The notes beneath the pieces are model-generated. The model ran no database searches and was not told where the DNA came from. It saw only the letters and a program-made list of their open reading frames with translations. A DNA stretch of 64,000 nt from NCBI RefSeq assembly GCF_028816455.1, contig NZ_CP118246.1:2041001-2105000 (forward strand), given 5' to 3'. Made by a program: the position numbers and the translations under genes. Of the stretch, positions 20,202 to 29,712 are shown in pieces. The number at the start of each line of letters is the position of its first letter. Position 1 is the stretch's first letter. This stretch comes from Devosia algicola (lineage in GTDB: Bacteria; Pseudomonadota; Alphaproteobacteria; Rhizobiales; Devosiaceae).

Positions 20202-21473
20202 TTACTGCTGTTCGGATAGAACCGATGTCACTTCAGCATCAGCGGCAGCCATCGCATCTTCGGCTGTCATGTTACCTGCCCAGACCTGTTCAATATAGCT
20301 GCGCAATGTACGGTCGTTTTCGGCTGCCTGCCAAATATTTGGCTGGGACTTTGCGGCGCCACTTTCGGTGGCGGCGATAAACGGGGCAGTGAAGCTGTCA
20401 CCGGTGTCCATCGCGCTGAGGTCCGCAAGGTTGCCGGTCAGTGCACCAAGATCTGACAACATTTGTCCGGTGCAGGACAGCGATGCGCCGCCCTGCGCCT
20501 CGTTCAGCCAGCGCAGCAATTTCCAACTTTCGTCCTTGACTTGGGAGGTACTATCGACGGCCCACAGGAACGAATAGAGCATTGTACCGGCTGGTCCGCC
20601 ATTGTTGGGGATCGGGGCCACCCCGACTGTGGAGTCGAAGGCATCGCCGAAGTTTTGCTGAAGCTCAGCCTTGTTCCAGTTGGCAGCGATCATCATCGCG
20701 GCGGTGCCTGCGGCAAAATCATCCGTGATGTTGGTGTTTGATGTGATGCCTTCGGAAAACAATTCGCCCTGTCGTTTCACGATCTGGATGGATTCAGGGC
20801 TCGTAAAATTCGTGCTGCGTAGATCATCTGAATAAGGCGCGGTACCGTCAGCGTACATCTGGCTATAATAAACATGGACGGCGTTGGCGACCGACGGACC
20901 GTACACGTAGCCGGCGCGATCAATGACACCTTGATCGTTGGTGGTGGTGATTGCGGCAGCGATTTTTTTAGGCTCGTCCCATGTGGCTGGCGGTGCATCA
21001 AAACCCGCCTCAGCCAGCATTTTTTTGTTGTACAGGAGCTGATAGACCGACAACTCGGTGGGAATACCCCATAGCGTGCCATTGATTGTTGCCGCCCCAA
21101 CCGTGCCCTCTCCATATGATGATTTGATCCAGTCCTGCAGGTCCGCCGGCGGCTCCGCCAGCGTACCTGCGGCGGCCAATTGCGGCACCCAGATTGAATA
21201 GATATTATAAATATCGGGTGAGGTTCCTCCCACACGACTGGTCAGGATGGTTTGCAGGAAGTCACCATATGACGCCTGCTGGAACTCGATTTTGATGTCA
21301 GGATGTTCAGATTCGTAGACATCAAAACATTTAAGCAGCGGTGCCATCTGGGCATCGTTGTAATGCGTGGCGATTTTGATGGTCTTGACGTCCTGCGCGC
21401 TGGCCATGCCGGTCAATGCAGTCGTGCATGCAAGCACGGCGGCAAAGCTGCTTTTACTCAATATTCTTGTCAT
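20202..21473 (-). CDS. Extracellular solute-binding protein of a sugar ABC importer (family 1)
   Basis: Periplasmic sugar receptor of 423 residues. Seen: signal peptide (ILSKSSFAAVLACTTAL, cleaved near MASAQD), TIKIATHYNDAQ, then GTSPDIYNIYSIW and WGIPTELSVYQLLYNKK. I start at ATG 21473, preceded by GGGAG, because it opens the signal peptide; the longer frame upstream has none. It heads the minus-strand importer operon. An in-frame AGGCTC at 20942-20947 (protein DEPKKI) shows that this hexamer can occur without breaking a gene. Confidence 0.92.
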   Translation of the reverse strand: MTRILSKSSFAAVLACTTALTGMASAQDVKTIKIATHYNDAQMAPLLKCFDVYESEHPDIKIEFQQASYGDFLQTILTSRVGGTSPDIYNIYSIWVPQLAAAGTLAEPPADLQDWIKSSYGEGTVGAATINGTLWGIPTELSVYQLLYNKKMLAEAGFDAPPATWDEPKKIAAAITTTNDQGVIDRAGYVYGPSVANAVHVYYSQMYADGTAPYSDDLRSTNFTSPESIQIVKRQGELFSEGITSNTNITDDFAAGTAAMMIAANWNKAELQQNFGDAFDSTVGVAPIPNNGGPAGTMLYSFLWAVDSTSQVKDESWKLLRWLNEAQGGASLSCTGQMLSDLGALTGNLADLSAMDTGDSFTAPFIAATESGAAKSQPNIWQAAENDRTLRSYIEQVWAGNMTAEDAMAAADAEVTSVLSEQQ

Positions 21474-21820
21474 GATTTGTGTCTCCCTTTGGTGTGCTTG
21501 TTCGCTGAATTCAAGTGGCTCCGCCGCGGAGCGTATCATGAAAGAATCAAATTCCAACAGATTCTTGCGCGATTTTGCTCACTTTCACTACGGTAGTACG
21601 ACGAGCAGTAGTTCCTGTGACTTTCATGGGGTGTCACCGGTGAGACGGGAAGCCGGCGTTTCATCGCAGCCTTACCGCTCTCACAATGGCAGCTTGTTGG
21701 ATATGAGCATGATGACGATCCCACAAGGCTCAACTAGCTTTGTCGCAGGTAAGAACATAAATCAAGCAATATCGTGCAGATTGTTGTTTACTTTTGATCG
21801 TTATAGCATAGCCTGTGATC
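21474..21820. promoter_or_regulatory. Divergent promoter region with putative DeoR operator (21789-21807)
   Basis: Gene-free stretch between the binding-protein gene (minus) and the KbaZ-like gene (plus). It contains the TACTTTTGATCGTTATAGC sequence shared with the DeoR/GH4 intergenic region. The region becomes AT-rich towards the plus-strand gene. Nothing else was recognised. Confidence 0.5.
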
Positions 21821-23131
21821 ATGAAATCCAATGACAAAACAAAACCGCTCGCGGTTGCCCGTGCCGTGTTGGCCCGTAATCTGAGCGGAGAGGCGCAAGC
21901 TTTGACGTCGGTGTGTTCTGCGCATCCGTTGGCTTTGCGCGCCGCCTTGTCCGCCGCACGCGCGGCGGGGCAGATCACGTTGGTTGAGGCAACATGCAAT
22001 CAGGTCAATCAATATGGCGGCTACACAGGAATGACGCCTGCTGATTTTGTGGCGATGGTTCATGATGCCGCTGCCGATGAGCATGTGCCGCCCGATACAA
22101 TCCTGCTGGGCGGAGACCACCTGGGCCCGCAGCCTTGGCGTGACGCTCCTGCAGAAGTTGCCATGGCCAAGGCCCGCATGATGGTTGACGCCTATGTGCG
22201 TGCCGGGTTTGCGAAAATCCACCTCGATTGCTCCATGCGCTGCGCCGACGATCCCGACATTCTACCAGAATCCGTGATTGCCGAGCGTGCCGCAACTCTT
22301 GCTGTTGCTGCTGAAAATGCAACAAGCGATGTCGCCCCTATCTATGTTATCGGAACCGAGGTGCCACCACCGGGTGGGATGGGTGAAGGTCACGCGATTA
22401 TCGCTACCGATCCGGACCATGTCGCCGCTACATGGGAGGCGCACCGCATTGCCTTTGACGCGGTCGGACTGGGCGAGGCATTCGCACGCGTTTGCGCCAT
22501 TGTCGTGCAGCCCGGACTGGATTTTGGCAACGAAACCGTCGTGCATTTTGATGCGTCCGCCGCGCGCCGTCTGTCGACCAAGGTCACGAGTTTGAGCGGG
22601 GCCGTGTTCGAGGCGCATTCGACAGACTACCAACGCCCACAGGCATACTCGGATTTGGTGCGCGGGCATTTTGCGATTCTCAAGGTCGGCCCCGCCGCGA
22701 CGTTCGCGGTGCGCGAGGCGACTTATGGTCTGAATATGCTGGCCGCCGAGCTTGAGGGTGATGACTGGCCAGATGTGCGGGATGCTCTTGACAGTGCAAT
22801 GCTGGATAATCCCCGTCATTGGACCGGTCATTATGCACCAGCCGCCCCCCAACTGGCCCGATTGCGGCATTATAGCTGGTCGGACCGGATCAGGTATTAT
22901 TGGACGGTGCCGTCAGTGCAAAAGGCAGTCACGGAACTGTTTACCCGTCTGGATGCTACCAATTGGCCGCTGCCACTGGTCAGCCAGTATCTGCCACAGC
23001 AGTATGACGCCATTGCAGATGCCAAACTTGCTCCGCGCTGCGACGTCATCGTCAAGGATTTCGTCGTGCGGGCATTGTCTCCCTATTACAGTGCATCCCG
23101 ACCCCACCCGCTATCCGGAAAGGAGCCCTGA
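21821..23131 (+). CDS. KbaZ/GatZ-type tagatose-bisphosphate aldolase subunit family protein
   Basis: Intact protein of 436 residues. Seen: the family hallmark LLGGDHLGPQPWR near residue 95, an N-terminal VTxVEATCNQVNQYGGYTGM-type motif, and IHLDCSMRC. KbaZ and GatZ are the non-catalytic or chaperone-like partners of the class II tagatose-1,6-bisphosphate aldolases KbaY/GatY in galactosamine and galactitol use. Some members act alone as sugar-acid or sugar-phosphate epimerases. No KbaY is present in the window. ATG 21821 was chosen; GTG 21815 is also possible. It leads the plus-strand half of the amino-sugar locus. Confidence 0.85.
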   Translation: MKSNDKTKPLAVARAVLARNLSGEAQALTSVCSAHPLALRAALSAARAAGQITLVEATCNQVNQYGGYTGMTPADFVAMVHDAAADEHVPPDTILLGGDHLGPQPWRDAPAEVAMAKARMMVDAYVRAGFAKIHLDCSMRCADDPDILPESVIAERAATLAVAAENATSDVAPIYVIGTEVPPPGGMGEGHAIIATDPDHVAATWEAHRIAFDAVGLGEAFARVCAIVVQPGLDFGNETVVHFDASAARRLSTKVTSLSGAVFEAHSTDYQRPQAYSDLVRGHFAILKVGPAATFAVREATYGLNMLAAELEGDDWPDVRDALDSAMLDNPRHWTGHYAPAAPQLARLRHYSWSDRIRYYWTVPSVQKAVTELFTRLDATNWPLPLVSQYLPQQYDAIADAKLAPRCDVIVKDFVVRALSPYYSASRPHPLSGKEP

Positions 23132-23132
23132 T

Positions 23133-24197
23133 ATGGGCACAGTTACGTTACGCAACCTGAAAAAATCTTTTGGTGTGGTCGAGGTGATCAAAGGCGTCAA
23201 CATCGACATTGATGACGGCGAATTCGTTATTCTTGTCGGGCCCTCAGGCTGTGGAAAATCTACACTGTTGCGAATGGTTGCAGGACTTGAAGATGTGACC
23301 GGCGGTGACGTAGCTATTGACGGGCAAGTCATCACCAATGTTGCACCCAAAGACCGCGACATCGCAATGGTATTCCAAAATTACGCGCTTTACCCCCATT
23401 TCACCGTCGAAAAGAATATGGGCTTTTCGCTGAAACTTGCCGGTGTCCCGAAAGACCAGATCACGAAACAGGTTGCCGCGGTCGCACAATCGTTGGGCCT
23501 AACCGATTATTTGCAACGCTATCCCAAGGAGCTGTCGGGCGGTCAGCGGCAGCGCGTTGCCACCGGCCGGGCCATTGTACGCAATCCCAAAGTGTTCCTG
23601 TTCGACGAACCCCTATCCAACCTTGATGCGAAACTGCGCGTGCAGATGCGCAGCGAAATCCGCAGTCTTCAGCAGCGTTTGGGTGTTACCTCGATCTATG
23701 TGACCCACGACCAGGTCGAGGCGATGACCATGGCCGACAAGATAGTGGTTCTACGCGGTGGCGTTGTCGAACAAATCGGTAGTCCGCTGGACCTATACGA
23801 TCGACCTGCGAATACATTCGTTGCCAGCTTTATTGGCTCGCCCGCCATGAACCTGATTACCGGAACTGCCACTTCGGACACGGCGCGGCTGTTTGCTGAT
23901 TTTGCGATTCCGGTGCAGGGCAAGATAGAAAACGGAAGCGATATCACCGTCGGTTTTCGCCCCGACCATATCACAGTTGTCGAACCGGGCACATCGAGCG
24001 CATTCCCGACCAAAGTCGCATCATACGAAGCAACAGGCAGCGAGACCATGTTGTTCGTCACCAAGGCGGACCAACCGCTGACCGTCGTGACCAAGGATCG
24101 ATTGCACCTTACCGCTGGTGATACCGTCTGGCTGAAACCGGACATGTCTAAGGCCCATTACTTTGGGGGCGATGGCATTCGCGTCGCAGGGGAATAG
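23133..24197 (+). CDS. Sugar ABC importer ATPase (UgpC/MsmK-type)
   Basis: ATPase of 354 residues. Seen: Walker A GPSGCGKST, Q-loop FQNYALYPH, signature LSGGQRQR, Walker B VFLFDEPLSNLDAKLR, H-loop VTHDQVEAM, and a C-terminal TOBE/MOP-type regulatory domain (TVGFRPDHI). AAGGAG precedes ATG 23133, which starts two bases after the aldolase-subunit stop region. It should energise the MalF/MalG pair coded divergently. The gene is intact. Confidence 0.93.
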   Translation: MGTVTLRNLKKSFGVVEVIKGVNIDIDDGEFVILVGPSGCGKSTLLRMVAGLEDVTGGDVAIDGQVITNVAPKDRDIAMVFQNYALYPHFTVEKNMGFSLKLAGVPKDQITKQVAAVAQSLGLTDYLQRYPKELSGGQRQRVATGRAIVRNPKVFLFDEPLSNLDAKLRVQMRSEIRSLQQRLGVTSIYVTHDQVEAMTMADKIVVLRGGVVEQIGSPLDLYDRPANTFVASFIGSPAMNLITGTATSDTARLFADFAIPVQGKIENGSDITVGFRPDHITVVEPGTSSAFPTKVASYEATGSETMLFVTKADQPLTVVTKDRLHLTAGDTVWLKPDMSKAHYFGGDGIRVAGE

Positions 24198-24198
24198 G

Positions 24199-25195
24199 AT
24201 GACGACACGAAATATCCTTGTGATTTCAGACAGCTTGCATGTCCTGCCGCGTGCGGTCGACGCGTTGGTGCAATCGGGCCACACCGTCACCTATCTCAAC
24301 GACAACATTCCTTTCGCGCGGATTGCTTCTGAAGGCTTGGCCAAGGCTCGCCGATGCCGACGCGATTGTCATGGGACGCGTGATGGGCACCGACGCAGCA
24401 GCGCTTGACCTGGTGCCAAAGGTGCGAGTGATTGCACACCACACTTCCGGCACGGACAACATTGACCTGTTGGCAGCCAGCGAGCGCGGCATCGCTGTGA
24501 CCAACGTCAAAGGCGTGAACGCGGAACAATGCGCTGAATTTTCCATCGGGCTGATGCTGGCCATCACCCGCCAGATCCGGCGTGGTGATCTTGCAATCCG
24601 TCAAGGCCGATGGGCCGCCGATACTCAAGGTAGTCTTGATGTCTATGGCGCGACATTTGGCATGATCGGACTGGGCAAAATCGGCAAGGCCGCCGCCCGC
24701 CGAGCCGATGCGTTCGGCATGAAAATCATTTGCCACACCCGCACACCTGACCTCGATTTTGGACACGAACTGGGCATCACTTACCTGCCCTTGCATGATG
24801 TAATGGCGCAGGCCGATGTGGTCAGTGTGTATGCGTCGCTGAACGATCAAACCCGCGGGATGATCGGCGCACAAGAGATCGCGTTGATGCAGCCAAATGG
24901 GTTTATAGTAAATATCGCACGAGGCGAATTGATCGACGAGGCGGCGCTGACCGACGCTCTGACTAATGGCCGGATCGGCGGCGCGGCGCTTGACGTGTTC
25001 GAAGTTGAGCCGCTGACCGAGAGCCCGCTATTTGCCCTGGATAATGTGATCCTGACGCCGCATCAGGCGGGCCTGACCCATGGCGCCAAATCTGCCGCTG
25101 CCTTAGGCGCTGTGCGGAACGCGCTAGCTGTCCTCGCGGGCGAGGTTGCGCCGAACCTTGTAAATTCCCCATTTAAGAACCGGAGACATACATGA
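24199..25195 (+). CDS. D-isomer-specific 2-hydroxyacid dehydrogenase, frameshifted
   Basis: NAD-dependent 2-hydroxyacid dehydrogenase related to phosphoglycerate dehydrogenase, about 331 residues. Seen: GLGKIGKAAARRADAFG (Rossmann motif), catalytic Arg in NIARGELID, Glu in DVFEVEPL, and His in TPHQAGLTHG. The frame breaks at AGGCTC (24344-24349); one base less gives AKLADADAIVMGRV. It sits two bases after the ATPase gene and overlaps the SIS gene by 4 bases. Its role may be oxidation or reduction of a sugar-derived acid; the substrate is unknown. Confidence 0.85.
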
Positions 25196-26208
25196 GCGGA
25201 GATCTAACCTGGCGCGAATTGATCAGCCAGCCGGACGCCTGGGCGGCTTTGATATCCAGACTGGAAGGCGGAAAGTTGAGCCTGCCTGTTAATCCGGCCG
25301 ATTTCGACGAATTAATATTACTCGGCTCGGGAACGTCGTATTATCTGGCATTGGCCGCCGCAGACTGGATGCGGCGCCGTGGTATGAATGCCCGCGCTAT
25401 TCCGTCGTGCGAAGCGCTGCTGGACCCGTTTGAAAGTCGTCGCTCAGCGGCCCGACAGCTAGCCATCGGATTTAGCCGTTCTGGATATTCCAGCGAATTG
25501 ATCCTTGCCAACAAAAAATTGACTGCGGCCGGTTTCACGACCATGGGAATCAGTTGCAGCGATGGCAGCGACCTACTGACCCAGACCGACCATCCGGTGC
25601 TGATTTCCGAAGGGTTCGAGGACGGGTTGGTTATGCTACGCTCGTTTTCATCGATGCTGATTACCGCGCAATGGTTCTTTGGCGACGCCGCCGATCGCGC
25701 TACTCTCGCAAAGTTGCCCGAAAAGGGTCACGACTTGCTGGCGCTAGAACCACAGCTAAGTGATCTGGCGAATGCCCGCAACTTTGACCGGTTTGTATTC
25801 CTGGGTTCGGGGCCAACCTACCCGCTGACGTTGGAAGGTGCCTTGAAAATTCAGGAGATGGCGATTGCCACCTCGGAGGCATATCACAGCCTTGATTATC
25901 GGCACGGACCCAAAGCCTGCGCCGATGAAAACACGGCAATTGTCCTGTTTACCCTGTCCGAGCGCGATCATGGACTTGCGCTGGCTCGCGACCTCAAATC
26001 GTTGGGGGTCACGCTGCTTGCGATCGGGGCTGACGCTGTAGCCTATGACAAGGTGGCAGATATGACGGTTCCGACGGGTATCGCCGATGATGCAGCGGGC
26101 TCAGTAGCAGCATTATTGACGGTGCAGATGTTTGCCTTCGCGACGGCCCTGCGGCGCGATCAGGATCCCGACGCGCCTGCCAACCTGTCCAAAGTTGTTA
26201 TGTTCTGA
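25192..26208 (+). CDS. SIS-domain protein, AgaS/GlmS-isomerase-like sugar-phosphate deaminase/isomerase
   Basis: Intact protein of 338 residues with two SIS domains. Seen: LLGSGTSYYLAL, FSRSGYSSE, FLGSGPTYPLTLEGALKIQE, and the signature SEAYHSLDYRHGPK, which marks AgaS and GlmS-like members. AgaS deaminates and isomerises galactosamine-6-phosphate to tagatose-6-phosphate. That agrees with the KbaZ-like and PfkB genes on either side. The start overlaps the dehydrogenase stop (ATGA). Function follows from family plus context. Confidence 0.82.
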   Translation: MSGDLTWRELISQPDAWAALISRLEGGKLSLPVNPADFDELILLGSGTSYYLALAAADWMRRRGMNARAIPSCEALLDPFESRRSAARQLAIGFSRSGYSSELILANKKLTAAGFTTMGISCSDGSDLLTQTDHPVLISEGFEDGLVMLRSFSSMLITAQWFFGDAADRATLAKLPEKGHDLLALEPQLSDLANARNFDRFVFLGSGPTYPLTLEGALKIQEMAIATSEAYHSLDYRHGPKACADENTAIVLFTLSERDHGLALARDLKSLGVTLLAIGADAVAYDKVADMTVPTGIADDAAGSVAALLTVQMFAFATALRRDQDPDAPANLSKVVMF

Positions 26209-26212
26209 CGCG

Positions 26213-27147
26213 ATGTATGATGTTCTTGCGATTGGCGAATTGAATCCCGATCTGATCCTGTCGGGGTTTGACGTGAGCGGTCCGGTTATTGGGACCGAAC
26301 AGGTTTTTGGGGCACAAACCCTTACGCTTGGCAGTTCAACAGCGATCTCATGCGTGTTGATGCAGCGACTTGGGCTGCGCACTGCAATGGCTGCCCTCGT
26401 CGGCGACGATGAGTATGGGCAGTTTTGCCGGGATGCACTGACTGTGGAAGGTGTCGACATTGGCGGCGTAAAGACACACCCCGATCTGACGACTGGAATC
26501 ACGGTTTCATTGTCATATCCCTCGGACCGAATGCTGCTGACTCGCTACGGCACAATGACGACGTTTTCTGTCGCCGACATCAGCGATGATTTGATTGCCG
26601 ACGCGCGGCATTTGCACATCGGATCGTTTTACATTCAGTCAGGATTATGGCCCGATTTACCCCATCTTTTTGCTTCTGCGCGAGCGAGGGGCAGACCATA
26701 TCGCTGGATTTGGGGTGGGATCCCACGGGAACGTGGGACGCCAGCATGCTGTCACGGGTCTTGCCATATTTATCGGTGATCTTTCCCAATCGGGTCGAAC
26801 TGGCGGGCGTGTCAGGCACCCAAGATGTGATGGCAGGGCTCCAAAAACTTCATGCGATGGGCGCTTTTGCAATTGCGCTTAAGCTTGGCAGTGAGGGATC
26901 GCTTCTGTACCGCGGTGGCGATGTGCAAACTCATGCCGGTTTTTCGGTGCAGGTTATAGATACGACCGGTGCGGGCGATGCGTTTAACGCAGGCTATCTG
27001 CGGGCGATGCTGGACGGTGCGGCGCCGCAATACCGGCTGGCGCTTGGCAATGCGTGTGGTGCATTGACCGCCGGCGCGAACGGGGGAACCGGTGGTTTGA
27101 AAAGTCTTGCACAGGCGCAAATGATGTTTTCGGAGGACTTAGCTTAA
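26213..27147 (+). CDS. PfkB-family carbohydrate kinase, frameshifted
   Basis: Ribokinase-type kinase of about 311 residues. Seen: LAIGELNPDLILSGF, the glycine-rich SSTAISCVLMQRLG, ALVGDDEYG, and the C-terminal catalytic signature DTTGAGDAFNAGY. The frame breaks at a run of four G (26688-26691); a fifth G joins ARARG to QTISLDLGWDP. It follows the AgaS-like gene by 4 bases. A tagatose-6-phosphate or similar kinase would fit between deaminase and aldolase. The next 300 bases hold no gene. Confidence 0.83.
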
Positions 27148-27473
27148 CACAGTGACTTTGATCTAGCCTGTTGATTGTCAGTTGGATTTGACTCGGGATT
27201 GTCGTTGAGAAACGACCAGGTTGGTCGATACGTTGCGGCCTTTTATGTGTAGGCACCGGGCGCCATTTTGCGCAACAAATTGCGCAACCGATTATATAAA
27301 AATGCCGGATTTGCTGGGCTTTAGCGGAGGGATCGAGTCTCTTTCCCTCAGCCACTTTTCACGACCGAGATCGAGCTGCTGACGATGGCAGTTTCATTTG
27401 TTGTGCCTTTGAGCGTGCCGAGATATCGTGAATGATATTGCAAGCGGCAGGTGTTTTATCGGTGCATGCGGCT
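27148..27473. other. Intergenic stretch with paired TTGCGCAA palindromes and a tRNA-3'-end-like fragment
   Basis: No gene is seen between the PfkB kinase and the convergent LysR gene. Two perfect TTGCGCAA palindromes lie at 27268-27275 and 27280-27287, like a repressor operator. At 27326-27354 a GAGGG-ATCGAGT-CTCTT hairpin is followed by TCCCTCA and GCCA, which resembles the T-arm and acceptor end of a tRNA. No matching 5' half was found, so at most it is a relic or an attachment-site duplicate. The GC-rich module begins just beyond. Confidence 0.35.
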
Positions 27474-28430
27474 TCAACCCGGTTGCAGCAGAGCCGTGCC
27501 GGAAAGACGTTGTTCGGCATCGCACTGCATATGTCGGTACGCCTCGATCACGATCGAACGTAACCAGATGCTGCCGGCATCGTTGGCGAGTCGCGAACTC
27601 CAGAAGAATCGGACAAGAACCGGGTCGAGGTCGACAGGCGGCTTCATCGCCCTTAGGCCGAAGGCCTCCATGTCCCAGGCGAGAAGCATGGCCGGGAATG
27701 TTGCCAGGAAGTCCGACTTCGCAAGCAGGGAGGCCACGCCAGCCGAATCCCCGATCATCGCGGTGACGCGCCGTGCACCGGCGCCATCTTGCGGCGTGAC
27801 GGGGAACGGATTTGACCTAGACCGCGTGACGTTGACCATAATGTGCGGATATTTGCGCCACGCATCAAGGCCCCAGGCTTCGCAGGCCGGGTGATCCTGT
27901 CGCGCGAAGGTTACCCAGGAGAACGGTTCCATCACCTGCTGCGCAAGGCCTTCGGGCAGGCGCGGTTCGCCGCCGAGATGCGCCAGATCGATAAGGCCTT
28001 CGCTGAGCGCCGCATAGACATCATAATGCGCAGGAAGCCACTCAATCTTCACGCCCGGCGCTTCCGCCTCGACCCGTGCGGAGACCTCCGCGATTATCTT
28101 CGTCAGCGTCGGCATGGCAATCCGGAAAACTCGATCACTCGTGGCGGGATCGAACAAGCCACGCGGTGCGATGACCCTGCGTATGCTGCGCAGAATCGGA
28201 CGAACATCTTCCACGATCAATACGGCGAATGGGCTGGGCTGCATCGTGCCGCCAACCCGAACAAGCAACGGGTCCTGCAGCTGGTCTCTCAACCGGGCGA
28301 GCGAATGGCTGACGGCGGATTGTGTGCGCCCGATCTGTTCGGCTGTCGCGGTGACGCTGCGGGTCTCCATAAGAGATTCGAAGACCACTAGCAGATTGAG
28401 GTCGACGCGATGAAGATCAATTTCATTCAT
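27474..28430 (-). CDS. LysR-family transcriptional regulator
   Basis: Intact regulator of 318 residues. Seen: the N-terminal winged helix-turn-helix typical of the NodD/SyrM-like branch (HRVDLNLLVVFESLMETRS, then AEQIGRTQSAVSHSLARLR), and an effector-binding domain of two lobes. It is divergent from the sulfotransferase-family gene, the standard layout for a LysR regulator and its target. A perfect inverted repeat lies between them. Base composition is more GC-rich than the neighbouring loci and there is no frameshift, both suggesting separate acquisition. Confidence 0.92.
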   Translation of the reverse strand: MNEIDLHRVDLNLLVVFESLMETRSVTATAEQIGRTQSAVSHSLARLRDQLQDPLLVRVGGTMQPSPFAVLIVEDVRPILRSIRRVIAPRGLFDPATSDRVFRIAMPTLTKIIAEVSARVEAEAPGVKIEWLPAHYDVYAALSEGLIDLAHLGGEPRLPEGLAQQVMEPFSWVTFARQDHPACEAWGLDAWRKYPHIMVNVTRSRSNPFPVTPQDGAGARRVTAMIGDSAGVASLLAKSDFLATFPAMLLAWDMEAFGLRAMKPPVDLDPVLVRFFWSSRLANDAGSIWLRSIVIEAYRHMQCDAEQRLSGTALLQPG

Positions 28431-28543
28431 GATCTATGAAATGGTTTCGTTGGACAAATTAAGCCATTTTTTGCCAAATTCTCCTCAAGGTCAGAGAATT
28501 TCATGGTCTTGATAGATCATATTCATACAGGAGATCAGGGTCC
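28431..28543. promoter_or_regulatory. LysR-type divergent operator region
   Basis: Contains the perfect inverted repeat AATTCTC / GAGAATT (28477-28483 and 28494-28500, ten bases between). A second pair, ATGATCTAT / ATAGATCAT (28430-28438 and 28512-28520), flanks it. LysR proteins bind interrupted palindromes in such divergent regions, so this is the likely control site for the next gene. Confidence 0.6.
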
Positions 28544-29179
28544 ATGACACTCGAAATTATCGGCGCGGGATTTGGCCGTACCGGCACCTATTCCCTGAAG
28601 GCGGCGCTGGAACGTTTAGGTTTCGGACCCTGCCATCACATGTCCGAAGTGATCGACCGGGCCGAGCAGATCAGGCTCTGGTGCGAAGTCGCCGAGGGCC
28701 GCCCCGATTTCGCTCGGATATTCAAGGGATACCGCGCTGCCGTCGATTTCCCGGTTTCAGCCTTCTGGAAGGACGTCCTCGCGGCAATGCCCGGTGGCAG
28801 GGTCATCCTGTCGGACCGGGATCCCGACCAGTGGTATGCCAGTTTTTCGCAGACAATCCTGCCGCTGATCCTGGACAAGGCATCCTGGCCCGAGGCGCGT
28901 CGCCCCTGGTTTGAAATGATCAACAAGGTGATCATCGGAAAGGCTCTTGGCGGGCGGACAGATCGGGACGGCGTCCTTGCCGCCTACAGGGCCAACGTGA
29001 TGGCTGCCCGTGAACTCGCCTCTGAAGGGCGGGCACTTGTGTTCCATTCCAGCGATGGCTGGAAGCCGCTTTGCGACTTCCTCGGCGTCGAGGTTCCGGA
29101 CGAGCCGTACCCAAAGACTAACGCGCGTGCGGAATTTTTCGCCGCGGCAAAGGCCGGCGCGAAAGAAATCGCCGACTGA
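28544..29179 (+). CDS. Sulfotransferase-family protein
   Basis: Intact protein of 211 residues. Seen: the 5' PAPS-loop-like motif GAGFGRTGTYSLKAALERLG, GPCHHMSEV, and a conserved RVILSDRDPDQWYASF segment where the 3'-phosphate-binding Arg/Ser lies in sulfotransferases. The C-terminus has KPLCDFLGVEVPDEPYP, typical of this widespread bacterial and fungal group, often mis-named as NAD-dependent epimerase. It is followed by an NTF2-like gene 80 bases on. The substrate is unknown. In-frame AGGCTC occurs twice without harm. Confidence 0.82.
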   Translation: MTLEIIGAGFGRTGTYSLKAALERLGFGPCHHMSEVIDRAEQIRLWCEVAEGRPDFARIFKGYRAAVDFPVSAFWKDVLAAMPGGRVILSDRDPDQWYASFSQTILPLILDKASWPEARRPWFEMINKVIIGKALGGRTDRDGVLAAYRANVMAARELASEGRALVFHSSDGWKPLCDFLGVEVPDEPYPKTNARAEFFAAAKAGAKEIAD

Positions 29180-29259
29180 CCAATCCCGCTCATGTGAATG
29201 ACGGGAACCCGGTTTAGACCGGGAACAACTCTGCACACACTCAGGAAAGGAAACAAACC

Positions 29260-29691
29260 ATGTCTGCAATGAACGAGATCAGCGCCGCGTCCGCCCGGTT
29301 CTACGGCGCCCTTAACCGCATGGCTGCCGGCGACGCCGCGCCGATGGCGGACGTTTGGCTCCAAAGCGACGATGTATCCGCACAGCATCCAATCGGCGGG
29401 CGCGATCAGGGATATGACGCCGTTGTTGGTAGCTTCGCCAAGGTCGCCGAGATCGCGGGTGGCGGCAAACTCGAGCTTCTGGAGCAAAAAATCGTCGCCG
29501 GATCCGACATGGGGGTCGAGACCGGCGTCGAGGTCGGAACGCTTGTCATCGGCGGCCACACGGCCCAGATCAATCAGCGGGTGACAAACGTCTATCGGTT
29601 GGTGAATGCGGACTGGAAACTGTCCCATCACCACACGGATCAGTCCCAGGCCATGATGGATATCTTGAAGCGTCTGAGCGAGGCGGCGTGA
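29260..29691 (+). CDS. NTF2-like/SnoaL-type small protein
   Basis: Intact protein of 143 residues with a cone-shaped NTF2 fold pattern. Seen: an N-terminal helix (ISAASARFYGALNRMAAGD), VWLQSDDVSAQHPIGG, and the C-terminal strands VTNVYRLVNADWKLSHHHTD. This resembles proteins annotated as nuclear transport factor 2 family or DUF4440-like. A GAAAGGA Shine-Dalgarno precedes ATG. It probably shares the transcript of the sulfotransferase-family gene and ends before a strong terminator. Its function is unknown; members act as small-molecule isomerases or binders. Confidence 0.75.
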   Translation: MSAMNEISAASARFYGALNRMAAGDAAPMADVWLQSDDVSAQHPIGGRDQGYDAVVGSFAKVAEIAGGGKLELLEQKIVAGSDMGVETGVEVGTLVIGGHTAQINQRVTNVYRLVNADWKLSHHHTDQSQAMMDILKRLSEAA

Positions 29692-29712
29692 AGGGATCTG
29701 TTGAACGGGAAT

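Noticed and set aside
27326..27354. A complete tRNA gene
   Set aside because: Only a T-arm and acceptor-like 3' end are visible; no matching acceptor 5' strand, D-arm or anticodon arm was found upstream.
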